NCBI GenBank assembly: GCA_030453435.1
Contig: JAKDKI010000119.1
Coordinates: forward strand, 1 to 7,092
DNA: 7,092 nucleotides
From: Kocuria sp.
GTDB taxonomy: Bacteria; Actinomycetota; Actinomycetes; Actinomycetales; Micrococcaceae
Reading direction: 5' to 3'
In this document: piece by piece, positions 1-7,092 of the stretch
How positions within the stretch are numbered: position 1 is the stretch's first letter
Layout: each line of letters begins with the position of its first letter
Notes under the pieces: generated by a model
The model's input: the letters and a program-made list of their open reading frames with translations, nothing else
Databases searched by the model: none
Told to the model about the DNA's origin: nothing
Position numbers and translations under genes: made by a program

Positions 1-596
1 TGAACAGCACCCCGGAGGAATTTCGCACGGCAGTGCGATCTCTCGGTCGTGCACGAACTCGCCCGGAAGTCTCATTGGCCCGGATCGCGCCGCCCAGCAG
101 CCTGGCACCCCACGCCGTATCCCTTGCGGCGGAGGTGGGCCGCATTCAACGCCGCACGCTCCGTGCCATGCGTAGCCATGAACAGACGCAGGCACCCACC
201 ACGGGCCGGTTCGTCTTGCTGTACGACCCGTCCCGGCCCGAACCGTGGGGCGGCCCCTTTCGGATTGTCAGCTGGTTCCGGGCCCACATGGATCTGGAGA
301 TCGGCCGCGACGAGCTGCTCACCGACGTCAGCTGGTCATGGCTGACTGATGCACTGGACGGCAGCGGCGCTCAGTACACGGCCGAGGGCGGCACCGCCTC
401 ACGCACCATGGAAAAAGGCTTCGGTTCCCTGCGGGAGAACACGGACAGCGTGGAGATCGAGGTACGCGCCTCCTGGACGCCCTTGACCGGGGACGATCCC
501 GGGAACTGGGCGGCCGCGCACGTGGAAGCCTGGTCAGAACTACTGTGCACGGCCACGGGACTCCCCCCGTACAGCGAAGGCGTGACGTATTTGTAG
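1..596 (+). CDS. DUF3000 family protein, 5' end cut by window edge
   Basis: Conserved actinobacterial protein of unknown function. The first in-frame initiator fully inside the window is a GTG at 33, but the frame stays open to the left edge and the residues before it (NSTPEEFRTA) look like the normal DUF3000 N-terminus, just ahead of the family-like segment RARTRPEV. Bases 1-2 are TG and would be the last two bases of an NTG codon directly before that peptide, so the true start is probably one base outside the window. That gives about 198 residues, near the usual family length. Other segments that match my memory of the family are FVLLYDP, EPWGGPFRIVSWFRA, VSWSWLTDAL and the C-terminal ELLCTATGLPP. 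No signal peptide, membrane segment or catalytic motif is visible, so it is probably cytoplasmic. It lies 86 bp upstream of the co-directional RNase D gene, a neighbourhood I recall as common in Actinobacteria. Family call fairly sure; function unknown. Confidence 0.85.
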   Translation, partial: NSTPEEFRTAVRSLGRARTRPEVSLARIAPPSSLAPHAVSLAAEVGRIQRRTLRAMRSHEQTQAPTTGRFVLLYDPSRPEPWGGPFRIVSWFRAHMDLEIGRDELLTDVSWSWLTDALDGSGAQYTAEGGTASRTMEKGFGSLRENTDSVEIEVRASWTPLTGDDPGNWAAAHVEAWSELLCTATGLPPYSEGVTYL

Positions 597-646
597 TGGG
601 TCACACCTACTGACGGGTTCAGTGGCAGTACGGTAGACGAAAACAG

Positions 647-675
647 TTGTCGATCCATTCGTCAGGAATTCTCAT
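647..675 (+). promoter_or_regulatory. Candidate promoter for the RNase D gene (possibly leaderless)
   Basis: A TTGTCG box at 647-652 (four of six matches to TTGACA) and a TCTCAT box at 670-675 (four of six to TATAAT) are separated by exactly 17 bases. Transcription from this pair would begin around 682-683, which is the GTG chosen as the RNase D start, so the mRNA would have almost no leader. Leaderless mRNAs are common in Actinobacteria. Both boxes are imperfect, so this is an inference from spacing rather than a strong promoter match. Confidence 0.3.
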
Positions 676-682
676 TAACACC

Positions 683-2053
683 GTGAGTGATCAATCTTCC
701 AGGCCTACGCGGAAGCCCTCGTCCACCGAAGTGGTGGTTGACGGGTTCGAGGACTTTCATGTCCCGGCTACGGTTCACCTGCACGGCCCTGCGGACGGCA
801 TTCCCCGCGTAGTGGACACCGCACGCGGTTTGGCACGGGCCGCGGAGCAACTCGCGGAGGCCACCGGCCCCGTGGCCATCGACACCGAACGCGCATCCGG
901 GTTCCGTTTCGGCCAACGCGCGTTCCTGGTCCAGATCCGCCGCGAAGGCGCCGGGACCATTCTGATCGACCCGGAGGCCGTAGGGTCCTTGGCCAGCGTC
1001 AACGAGGCCCTGAGTGGCGTCGAATGGGTGCTGCACGCTGCCACCCAGGACATGCCCTGCCTGCGGGACCTGGACATGACCCCCGACGTTTTGTTCGACA
1101 CGGAACTGGGTGGTCGGCTGCTCGGACTGCGCAAAGTGGGCTTGGCCTCCATGACCGAAGAGCTACTGGGGTTCACGCTGTCCAAAGAACACTCCGCTGT
1201 GGACTGGTCCAAACGTCCGCTGCCCCAGGACTGGCTCAACTACGCCGCCCTCGACGTGGAGGTGCTGGTCCAGCTGCGCTGGGCCACGGAAGAGCGCTTG
1301 GTCGAAGCCGGGAAACTTGAGTGGGCCCGGCAGGAATTCGAAGCGGTGCGCACGGCACCCCCACCACCGCCCCGTAAGGACCCGTGGCGCCGCACTCACG
1401 GAATCGGTAATGTCCGCGGACGTCGCAAGCTCACCGCCGTCCGTAACCTTTGGACAGCCCGCGAAAACCTGGCCAAGCACAAGGACCTCTCCCCCAGCAG
1501 ACTCCTGCCCGATTCGGCCATCGTTGCCGCCGCGAACGCCATGCCCCGCACGGTGCCGCAGTTGCTGGCGACTCCTGGCTTCCACGGTCGCTCGGCATCC
1601 CGAGAAGCCCCGCGCTGGCTGACAGCAGTCCAGGAGGCACGGCTCACGGAAGATCCCGTACCCCACAATTTTCCCTCGGACGCGTTGCCCCCGGTCAAAG
1701 GCTGGGACAGCAAGCGCCCGGAAGCGGCCGCCAGGCTCAAGGCCATCAAACCTGCCGTGGCCGAACACGCGGAAACTCTGGGGATGCCCACCGAGAATCT
1801 GGTCACACCGGAATTACTGCGCCGCTTCTGCTGGCAGCCGCCGCGCTCTACGGCCGATGAGGCCGTGGCCCAGCGACTGTCGGAATTGGGTGTCAGGCAG
1901 TGGCAGGTCGAGCAGGTTGCCCCGGTCATCGGAAGCACATGGCGTGAACTGCGGGCTCAGCGCCGCGCAGAGAAGCAGGCCGACGGCGCAGCCGCTGGAA
2001 CTGCTACGGGCCCTGACACCGCAACCGCGGCTGGTTCGACCACGAACGAATAG
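683..2053 (+). CDS. rnd: Ribonuclease D-like 3'-5' exonuclease with HRDC domain
   Basis: Predicted cytoplasmic DEDDy-family exoribonuclease that trims RNA 3' ends, classically tRNA precursors. With the GTG at 683 it has 456 residues. All exonuclease motifs are visible: Exo I with D67-T-E69, Exo II with the Asp of QDMPCL (D123), and Exo III YxxxD as Y187/D191. An HRDC nucleic-acid-binding domain covers about residues 234-320. A further helical region (about 345-430) resembles the extra C-terminal domain of actinobacterial homologues. The last 25 or so residues are Ala/Thr/Gly-rich and probably disordered. A proline run (about 226-231) links exonuclease and HRDC. The frame also opens at a TTG at 647, but GTG 683 gives a conventional N-terminus; neither has a well-spaced Shine-Dalgarno (AGGAA at 664-668 is 14 bases from 683). 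The symbol rnd is by homology; the true substrate in Actinobacteria is not shown by the sequence. Confidence 0.9.
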   Translation: MSDQSSRPTRKPSSTEVVVDGFEDFHVPATVHLHGPADGIPRVVDTARGLARAAEQLAEATGPVAIDTERASGFRFGQRAFLVQIRREGAGTILIDPEAVGSLASVNEALSGVEWVLHAATQDMPCLRDLDMTPDVLFDTELGGRLLGLRKVGLASMTEELLGFTLSKEHSAVDWSKRPLPQDWLNYAALDVEVLVQLRWATEERLVEAGKLEWARQEFEAVRTAPPPPPRKDPWRRTHGIGNVRGRRKLTAVRNLWTARENLAKHKDLSPSRLLPDSAIVAAANAMPRTVPQLLATPGFHGRSASREAPRWLTAVQEARLTEDPVPHNFPSDALPPVKGWDSKRPEAAARLKAIKPAVAEHAETLGMPTENLVTPELLRRFCWQPPRSTADEAVAQRLSELGVRQWQVEQVAPVIGSTWRELRAQRRAEKQADGAAAGTATGPDTATAAGSTTNE

Positions 2054-2122
2054 CGAACAGACCCGGTCGACAACACACCCATCGGACCCTGCGAGATCCG
2101 CTCCCCGCAACAACATGACAGT

Positions 2123-2150
2123 GGCCGCACATACACCCCGATGTGCGGCC
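2123..2150. terminator. Hairpin between convergent genes, candidate bidirectional terminator
   Basis: Perfect 10-bp inverted repeat: GGCCGCACAT (2123-2132), 8-base loop, ATGTGCGGCC (2141-2150). It lies 69 bases after the RNase D stop and 22 bases after the stop of the convergent YtxH-like gene. No strict U tract follows on either strand. The minus-strand side runs into a moderately T-rich stretch (ACTGTCATGTTGTTG), while the plus-strand side continues into C/G. This fits a bidirectional, U-poor terminator of the sort seen in high-GC Gram-positives. Confidence 0.6.
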
Positions 2151-2172
2151 CCCGGTGTGTGACGGGGGAAGA

Positions 2173-2580
2173 TTACTTCTTCATGTCGTCCTTGGTGGGA
2201 GCCGGCTCGGCGGCGTCCATGTCCACGTCCTTCTCGGTGGTCGCGGGCTTGGGCAGATCAGAATCCGAGTTGGAACCGACCTTGGCCTTGACCGATGCGG
2301 CACCGCCCTGAGCCTTGTCCTTGACGGCCGACGCGCCGTCCTGAGCCTTGGCGGACACGTTGCCGGCAGCCTTCTGTGCGGTGTCGGCAAGCTTGCCGCC
2401 CACCACGGGAACCTCAGCCTTGACCCAGTCGGTGCCCTCGGAAACCTTGTCCTGCACCTTGGGGTCGTTCCAGGTGTTGATGGCGGTCTCACGCAGGGAC
2501 TCGTAGCTCTTACGGCCCGAAGCGGAACCCACGACAAAACCAACACCGAAACCGGCGACAAAAGCGAGACGCTTGATCAT
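2173..2580 (-). CDS. Small YtxH-like membrane-anchored protein with Ala/Lys-rich repeats
   Basis: Predicted 135-residue protein of unknown function. Residues 4-20 form one hydrophobic helix with spaced glycines (G10, G12, G14, G18), followed by the basic stretch GRKSYE. That N-terminus resembles short actinobacterial 'YtxH-like' proteins, which usually begin with such a glycine-rich helix and then a GR-x-x-YE type motif. The rest is hydrophilic: an amphipathic middle, then two tandem 11-residue repeats, KAQDGASAVKD (78-88) and KAQGGAASVKA (89-99), and a charged tail ending in KK. The frame extends to an ATG at 2595, where AAGGA abuts the start codon with no spacing; ATG 2580 has AAAGGA at a 6-base distance and is preferred. 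It is divergent from the Rieske gene and convergent with RNase D. Topology (helix anchoring a cytoplasmic or an outer tail) cannot be decided. The gene is convincing; the function is not known. Confidence 0.75.
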   Translation of the reverse strand: MIKRLAFVAGFGVGFVVGSASGRKSYESLRETAINTWNDPKVQDKVSEGTDWVKAEVPVVGGKLADTAQKAAGNVSAKAQDGASAVKDKAQGGAASVKAKVGSNSDSDLPKPATTEKDVDMDAAEPAPTKDDMKK

Positions 2581-2586
2581 CTTGAT

Positions 2587-2592
2587 TCCTTT
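2587..2592 (-). promoter_or_regulatory. Ribosome binding site deciding the YtxH-like start
   Basis: On the minus strand AAAGGA ends 6 bases before the ATG at 2580, an ideal Shine-Dalgarno distance. The competing upstream ATG at 2595 has its AAGGA directly adjacent, which is unfavourable. The shorter start also puts the hydrophobic helix right at the N-terminus. Confidence 0.65.
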
Positions 2593-2718
2593 CATTCCTT
2601 CGAGGCAGCCATCATGGCACCCCTTGACTGGTACACATCCTACTGATCTTCACCCGAGCTCCCCTAGTTGACGCACTGACTACCGGCCAGTCGCACCAAA
2701 TTGCCAGGGTCGAAATCC

Positions 2719-2724
2719 TAAACT
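2719..2724 (+). promoter_or_regulatory. Candidate -10 element for the Rieske gene
   Basis: TAAACT matches the TANNNT core well and lies 30 bases upstream of the GTG start, leaving room for a short leader with the Shine-Dalgarno at 2743-2749. No recognisable -35 hexamer sits at the 16-18 base distance, so the assignment rests on the -10 and its position only. Confidence 0.35.
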
Positions 2725-2742
2725 GGGAACACTCAGACCAGC

Positions 2743-2749
2743 GAGAGGA
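2743..2749 (+). promoter_or_regulatory. Ribosome binding site of the Rieske gene
   Basis: GAGAGGA ends 5 bases before the GTG at 2755. This supports the GTG as the start and places the twin-arginine motif at residues 19-24, a normal position for a Tat signal with a hydrophilic n-region. Confidence 0.7.
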
Positions 2750-2754
2750 TCCCA

Positions 2755-3219
2755 GTGAGCACGGAACAACATCAACAGTCCGAAACGTCCGAAGCCCCGG
2801 TCTTCCCGACGCGCCGCCGTGTGATGGGTGCTGCGGGCCTGGCATCCGTTGCCGCCGTCGGACTCAGTGCGTGCGGTGGTTCGGACGAGGAAACCAGCGA
2901 CTCGAGCACCCCTCAGGCACCCGCCTCTCCCGTGGACGTAGCGGCCACCTCGGAGGTTCCCGTGGGCCAGGGCCTGAAGGTCGAGAAGGACGGTCTCCAG
3001 GCCGTGGTGGGCCAACCGACGGAAGGTACGTTCAAGGCCTTCTCTCCCGTGTGCCCCCACGAAGGATGCGTGGTGAATCCCGCCAACAAGACCTACGTGT
3101 GCCCGTGCCACAGTTCGACCTTCGACATGGCCACCGGTGACGTCCAGGGTGGGCCCGCAACCAGCGGACTGACCGAATACCCCGTGACCGTTCAGGGCGA
3201 CCGGATCATCGTGGGCTGA
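2755..3219 (+). CDS. Rieske [2Fe-2S] lipoprotein with Tat-type signal
   Basis: A 154-residue exported electron-transfer protein. The N-terminus has a hydrophilic n-region, a twin-arginine motif T19-R-R-R-V-M24, a hydrophobic stretch (about 23-37) and a lipobox LSAC with C40 as the predicted lipidated residue, so the mature protein should be attached to the outer face of the cytoplasmic membrane. A Ser/Thr/Pro/Asp-rich linker (41-62) leads to the Rieske fold. Box I is CPHEGC (C100, H102 as cluster ligands, C105 for the disulfide); box II is CPCHSS (C116, H119 as ligands, C118 for the disulfide), so the cluster site is intact. Tat export suits a protein folded with its cluster before secretion. 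It is much shorter than QcrA of the cytochrome bc complex, lacks that subunit's extra membrane helices, and has no qcr or oxygenase genes beside it. Partner and function are unknown; box II reads CPCHSS where many relatives have CPCHGS. Confidence 0.92.
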   Translation: MSTEQHQQSETSEAPVFPTRRRVMGAAGLASVAAVGLSACGGSDEETSDSSTPQAPASPVDVAATSEVPVGQGLKVEKDGLQAVVGQPTEGTFKAFSPVCPHEGCVVNPANKTYVCPCHSSTFDMATGDVQGGPATSGLTEYPVTVQGDRIIVG

Positions 3220-3240
3220 AACTACACGTGATTCGGGGGG

Positions 3241-3257
3241 GTCCGAGAGATTCGGAC
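3241..3257. terminator. Short hairpin between Rieske gene and dxs, weak terminator candidate
   Basis: A perfect 6-bp stem, GTCCGA (3241-3246) and TCGGAC (3252-3257), encloses a 5-base loop in the 45-bp gap between two convergent stop codons. There is no U tract on either strand. Position favours a bidirectional terminator, but the stem is short. Confidence 0.4.
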
Positions 3258-3264
3258 GAGCCCG

Positions 3265-5277
3265 CTACGCGCCATCCACCCGCCGCATGTGGCTGGTCTG
3301 GGTGGCGCGTACTTTTTCCTCGTCCGCCGGCCGGGCATAGGGCACCCTGGTTCCGAGTACGGAAGACAACGTGTTCTGGGCGATCCGCTGCGCGGTGAGT
3401 CCGGTCTGTTCGAAGATCTGCTCGCGGGTCGCGTGGGCCAGGAACTCGGTGGGCAGCCCCACTTCGTTGAGTGCGGTGTCCACTCCGGCCGAGCGCATCT
3501 CCTGGCGGATCAGTGAACCAATGCCGCCGGCTCGCACGCCGTCCTCGATGACCACCACGATCCGGTGCAGGGCAGCCAGTTCCACCACGGACTTCGCCAC
3601 GGGGAGCACCCAGCGCGGGTCGATCACGGTGGAAGACACACCGTGCGCGGACAGCCGTTCGGAGACGTCCTGGCTGATGCCGCACATCGCGCCCACGCTC
3701 ACGATCAACACGTCACGGCGATCCGTGCCCGGTTCGGTCGGGTCGCCGTTACGGACCAGGATGTCCACGCCGTCGGAAAGTCGCTCCAACGCCGGCGACG
3801 GCGCTCCCACCGTTCCCTTGGGGTAGCGCACCACGGTGGGTGCGTCCTCCACGACCACGGCCTCACGCAGTTCTTCGACCATGGTCGCCGCGTCGCGGGG
3901 CGCTGCCAAGTGCAATCCGGGAATGATCTGCAACAGCGCGAGGTCCCAGATGCCGTGGTGACTGGGTCCGTCAGGACCGGTGACACCGGCTCGATCCAGC
4001 ACCACGGTCACACCGGCCTTGTGCAGGGCCACGTCCATCAGAAGCTGGTCGAAACCGCGGTTCAGGAACGTCGCATAAAGACCCACCACGGGGTGCAGAC
4101 CGCCAAAGGCCATTCCCGCCGCCATGGTCAGGGCATGCTGCTCGGCGATGCCCACGTCCACCACGCGGTCGGGGTGTGCCAGCTGCATCTTTTGCAGGCC
4201 CATGGGAATCAACATGGCGCCGGTGACGCCCACGATGTCCTCGCGCTCGTCAGCAATCGCCGCAATCTCGTCGCGGAACACGTGGGTCCAGGTGCGAGAG
4301 GAGGAGGTCGCGGTCGGTTTACCGGTGGAGGGGTCGATCACGGGCACAGAATGGAACTGGTCGTTCTCGTCCAACCGGGCAGGCAGGTATCCGTGGCCCT
4401 TCTCGGTGATCGCGTGCACGATGACCGGCCCGCCGAAGTTCTTGGCATTACTCAGGGCCTGTTCCATGGCATCTAGGTCGTGGCCGTCAATGGGACCCAC
4501 GTATTTCATGCCGAGGTCTTCGAAAATACCCTGCTGGACCACCACGTCCTTGATGCCCTGCTTCATCCCGTGCAGGCCCCGATAGACGGCCTCGCCCAAG
4601 TGCCCGGATTCCTGGAGCAGGCCCTTGACCTTCTCCATGGTCTGTTCGTAGCGACGATCGGTGCGCACGGCATCCACGCCCTGTTGCACACTGGCCTGCA
4701 GTTCCTGCAAGCGATTGGCGAAGCCACCCACGGTGGGCGCGTAGGAACGGCCGTTGTCGTTGACCACGATGACGACCTTGCGGTTCTTGTCGGAGGCGAT
4801 GTTGTTCACGGCCTCCCACGCCATGCCGCCGGTCAGAGCGCCGTCGCCGATCACCGCCACGGTGTGGCGGTCCCCCTGGCCCGTCATTTGGTAGCCGCGC
4901 GAAATCCCGTCCGCCCAGGACAGGGACGACGACGCGTGTGAGGACTCCACGATGTCGTGTTCGGATTCGCTGCGATCCGGGTAGCCGGCCAGGCCGCCCT
5001 GCTGGCGCAACGTGGAAAAGTCCTGACGACCCGTCAGGAGCTTGTGCACGTAGGACTGGTGGCCCGTGTCGAAGACGATGGAGTCGCGCGGTGAGTCGAA
5101 CACTCGGTGCACGGCAAGGGTCAGTTCAACCACGCCCAGATTGGGTCCCAGGTGGCCGCCCGTGGCCGCGACGTGGGTGATCAAGAACGAGCGAATGTCT
5201 GCAGCCAGTTGTTCGAGAGCCGCTGCGTCCAGTCCTCGCAGATCGGACGGGCTCTTGATGGTCTCCAGAAGCGTCAT
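3265..5277 (-). CDS. dxs: 1-deoxy-D-xylulose-5-phosphate synthase
   Basis: Cytoplasmic thiamine diphosphate enzyme joining pyruvate and glyceraldehyde 3-phosphate to give 1-deoxy-D-xylulose 5-phosphate, the first step of the MEP isoprenoid pathway. From the ATG at 5277 it has 670 residues, slightly longer than the about 620 of E. coli. Visible family motifs in order: GGHLGPNLG (H42), [10 protein letters not shown] (H73), the thiamine-binding GDGALTGG (144-151) with its closing NN (158-159), the catalytic Glu of VGIAEQHA (E379) at the start of the pyrimidine-binding domain, [15 protein letters not shown] (428-442) and RYPKG (485-489). The C-terminal transketolase domain covers about residues 520-640, and a charged tail follows. 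The frame opens upstream to a GTG at 5337, but ATG 5277 has GGAGAG at a 5-base distance and gives the usual MTLLETI start. It follows the aconitase gene on the same strand, separated by a strong hairpin, so it is probably transcribed on its own. Confidence 0.97.
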   Translation of the reverse strand: MTLLETIKSPSDLRGLDAAALEQLAADIRSFLITHVAATGGHLGPNLGVVELTLAVHRVFDSPRDSIVFDTGHQSYVHKLLTGRQDFSTLRQQGGLAGYPDRSESEHDIVESSHASSSLSWADGISRGYQMTGQGDRHTVAVIGDGALTGGMAWEAVNNIASDKNRKVVIVVNDNGRSYAPTVGGFANRLQELQASVQQGVDAVRTDRRYEQTMEKVKGLLQESGHLGEAVYRGLHGMKQGIKDVVVQQGIFEDLGMKYVGPIDGHDLDAMEQALSNAKNFGGPVIVHAITEKGHGYLPARLDENDQFHSVPVIDPSTGKPTATSSSRTWTHVFRDEIAAIADEREDIVGVTGAMLIPMGLQKMQLAHPDRVVDVGIAEQHALTMAAGMAFGGLHPVVGLYATFLNRGFDQLLMDVALHKAGVTVVLDRAGVTGPDGPSHHGIWDLALLQIIPGLHLAAPRDAATMVEELREAVVVEDAPTVVRYPKGTVGAPSPALERLSDGVDILVRNGDPTEPGTDRRDVLIVSVGAMCGISQDVSERLSAHGVSSTVIDPRWVLPVAKSVVELAALHRIVVVIEDGVRAGGIGSLIRQEMRSAGVDTALNEVGLPTEFLAHATREQIFEQTGLTAQRIAQNTLSSVLGTRVPYARPADEEKVRATQTSHMRRVDGA

Positions 5278-5282
5278 GCGTG

Positions 5283-5288
5283 CTCTCC
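5283..5288 (-). promoter_or_regulatory. Ribosome binding site deciding the dxs start
   Basis: On the minus strand GGAGAG ends 5 bases before the ATG at 5277. This, with the family-typical MTLLETI N-terminus, argues against the longer frame opening at the GTG at 5337. Confidence 0.75.
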
Positions 5289-5366
5289 GTGCCTTTGAAA
5301 GTTCGGGATCGGTCAATGCAGTGCCGGTCAACAGCACACTGTCGGTCTGCCCCGAGGTACCGTTCG

Positions 5367-5372
5367 ATCTTA
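5367..5372 (-). promoter_or_regulatory. Candidate -10 element for dxs
   Basis: TAAGAT on the minus strand keeps the conserved TA...AT of a sigma-70-type -10 box and lies in the spacer after the acn terminator. A start about 7 bases downstream would leave a leader of roughly 80 bases before the dxs ATG. No convincing -35 hexamer is seen 16-18 bases upstream, so this is tentative. Confidence 0.35.
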
Positions 5373-5418
5373 CTCGCCATTACCGACAGCACCGCACAGG
5401 CACCCGGTTAAACAACTC

Positions 5419-5448
5419 GGCCGGTGGTCCCCGAGGGGACCACCGGCC
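5419..5448 (-). terminator. Strong intrinsic terminator after the aconitase gene
   Basis: A perfect 14-base inverted repeat, GGCCGGTGGTCCCC (5419-5432) and its complement (5435-5448), with only two bases between the arms, so about 12-13 pairs with a 4-base loop would form. It begins 22 bases after the aconitase stop. On the minus strand the stem is followed by the T-rich stretch GAGTTGTTTAA, giving the stem-plus-tail form of a Rho-independent terminator and uncoupling dxs from acn transcription. Confidence 0.88.
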
Positions 5449-5470
5449 TTGTCGTCAGGCTACGTGAACC

Positions 5471-7092
<1,622 letters not shown>

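Larger units (their letters stand above)
2581..2754. promoter_or_regulatory. Divergent intergenic region (YtxH-like / Rieske genes)
   Basis: This 174-bp spacer separates two divergently transcribed genes and must carry a promoter for each. It contains a short imperfect dyad, GACT (2678-2681), 7 bases, AGTC (2689-2692), and GACTGG at 2626-2631 inversely matched by CCAGTC at 2687-2692. A TTGACG hexamer sits at 2668-2673 without a good -10 partner. On the minus strand TAGGAT (2637-2642) could be the -10 for the YtxH-like gene but has no clear -35. No small reading frame is convincing here. Confidence 0.4.

Noticed and set aside
33..596. GTG at 33 as the start of the DUF3000 gene
   Set aside because: The frame stays open to the left edge, the residues before 33 look like the family N-terminus, and bases 1-2 fit an NTG start codon lying one base outside the window.
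1163..1768. Minus-strand frame (201 codons) opposite RNase D
   Set aside because: Antisense shadow of a gene with intact DEDDy motifs; no recognisable domain or ribosome binding site.
2581..2595. ATG at 2595 as start of the YtxH-like gene
   Set aside because: Its AAGGA abuts the ATG with no spacing, while ATG 2580 has AAAGGA at 6 bases and puts the hydrophobic helix at the N-terminus.
2143..2646. Plus-strand frame (167 codons) opposite the YtxH-like gene
   Set aside because: Val/Leu/Gly/His-rich shadow translation that begins inside the terminator hairpin; the minus-strand frame has the ribosome binding site and a membrane-anchor pattern.
2668..2696. TTGACG at 2668 as a -35 box for the Rieske gene
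   Set aside because: No acceptable -10 lies 16-18 bases downstream, and the TAAACT box at 2719 is too far from it.
3565..4476. Long plus-strand frame (303 codons) opposite dxs
   Set aside because: It lies wholly antisense to a clear dxs gene; its His/Gly/Arg-rich composition is what the complement of high-GC codons gives, and no family motif is visible.
5278..5337. N-terminal extension of Dxs from GTG at 5337
   Set aside because: The added 20 residues are not typical of Dxs, and ATG 5277 has a well-spaced GGAGAG and the usual MTLLETI start.

Overview
The window reads as ordinary housekeeping chromosome from a high-GC Gram-positive bacterium (Actinobacteria), most likely the family Micrococcaceae (Arthrobacter/Kocuria relatives). 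Three things point there: the genes themselves (a DUF3000 protein, an actinobacterial-type RNase D, a Tat-type Rieske lipoprotein), strong G/C bias at third codon positions, and the gene order DUF3000 - RNase D ... dxs - aconitase, which I recall as a conserved block in this phylum. The genus cannot be resolved by reading. By eye GC is in the low to mid 60s percent; I did not compute it.

Layout: positions 1-596 (+) hold nearly all of a DUF3000 gene whose start codon is probably split by the window edge. Positions 683-2053 (+) encode an RNase D-like DEDDy 3'-5' exonuclease with an HRDC domain. A 10-bp perfect hairpin (2123-2150) separates it from a convergent gene, 2173-2580 (-), for a small one-helix membrane-anchored protein with an Ala/Lys-rich repeat tail. 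A 174-bp divergent intergenic region follows, then 2755-3219 (+), a Rieske [2Fe-2S] lipoprotein with a Tat-like signal. It converges on 3265-5277 (-), dxs, the first enzyme of the MEP isoprenoid pathway. Upstream of dxs, a 14-bp perfect palindrome at 5419-5448 looks like the terminator of the next gene, 5471-7092 (-), which is the C-terminal part of an AcnA-type aconitase running off the right edge.

Functionally these are separate units rather than one pathway: RNA processing (RNase D, perhaps with DUF3000), envelope (YtxH-like protein, Rieske lipoprotein), isoprenoid precursor supply (Dxs) and TCA cycle (aconitase). Several start codons were moved from the longest reading frame on ribosome-binding-site or homology grounds. 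No mobile element, CRISPR array, tRNA or rRNA was seen, and no gene-free stretch exceeds about 200 bases. I found no convincing undescribed system. The most useful leads are the two small envelope proteins lying between RNase D and dxs, a possible leaderless start for RNase D, and an acidic insert in aconitase.
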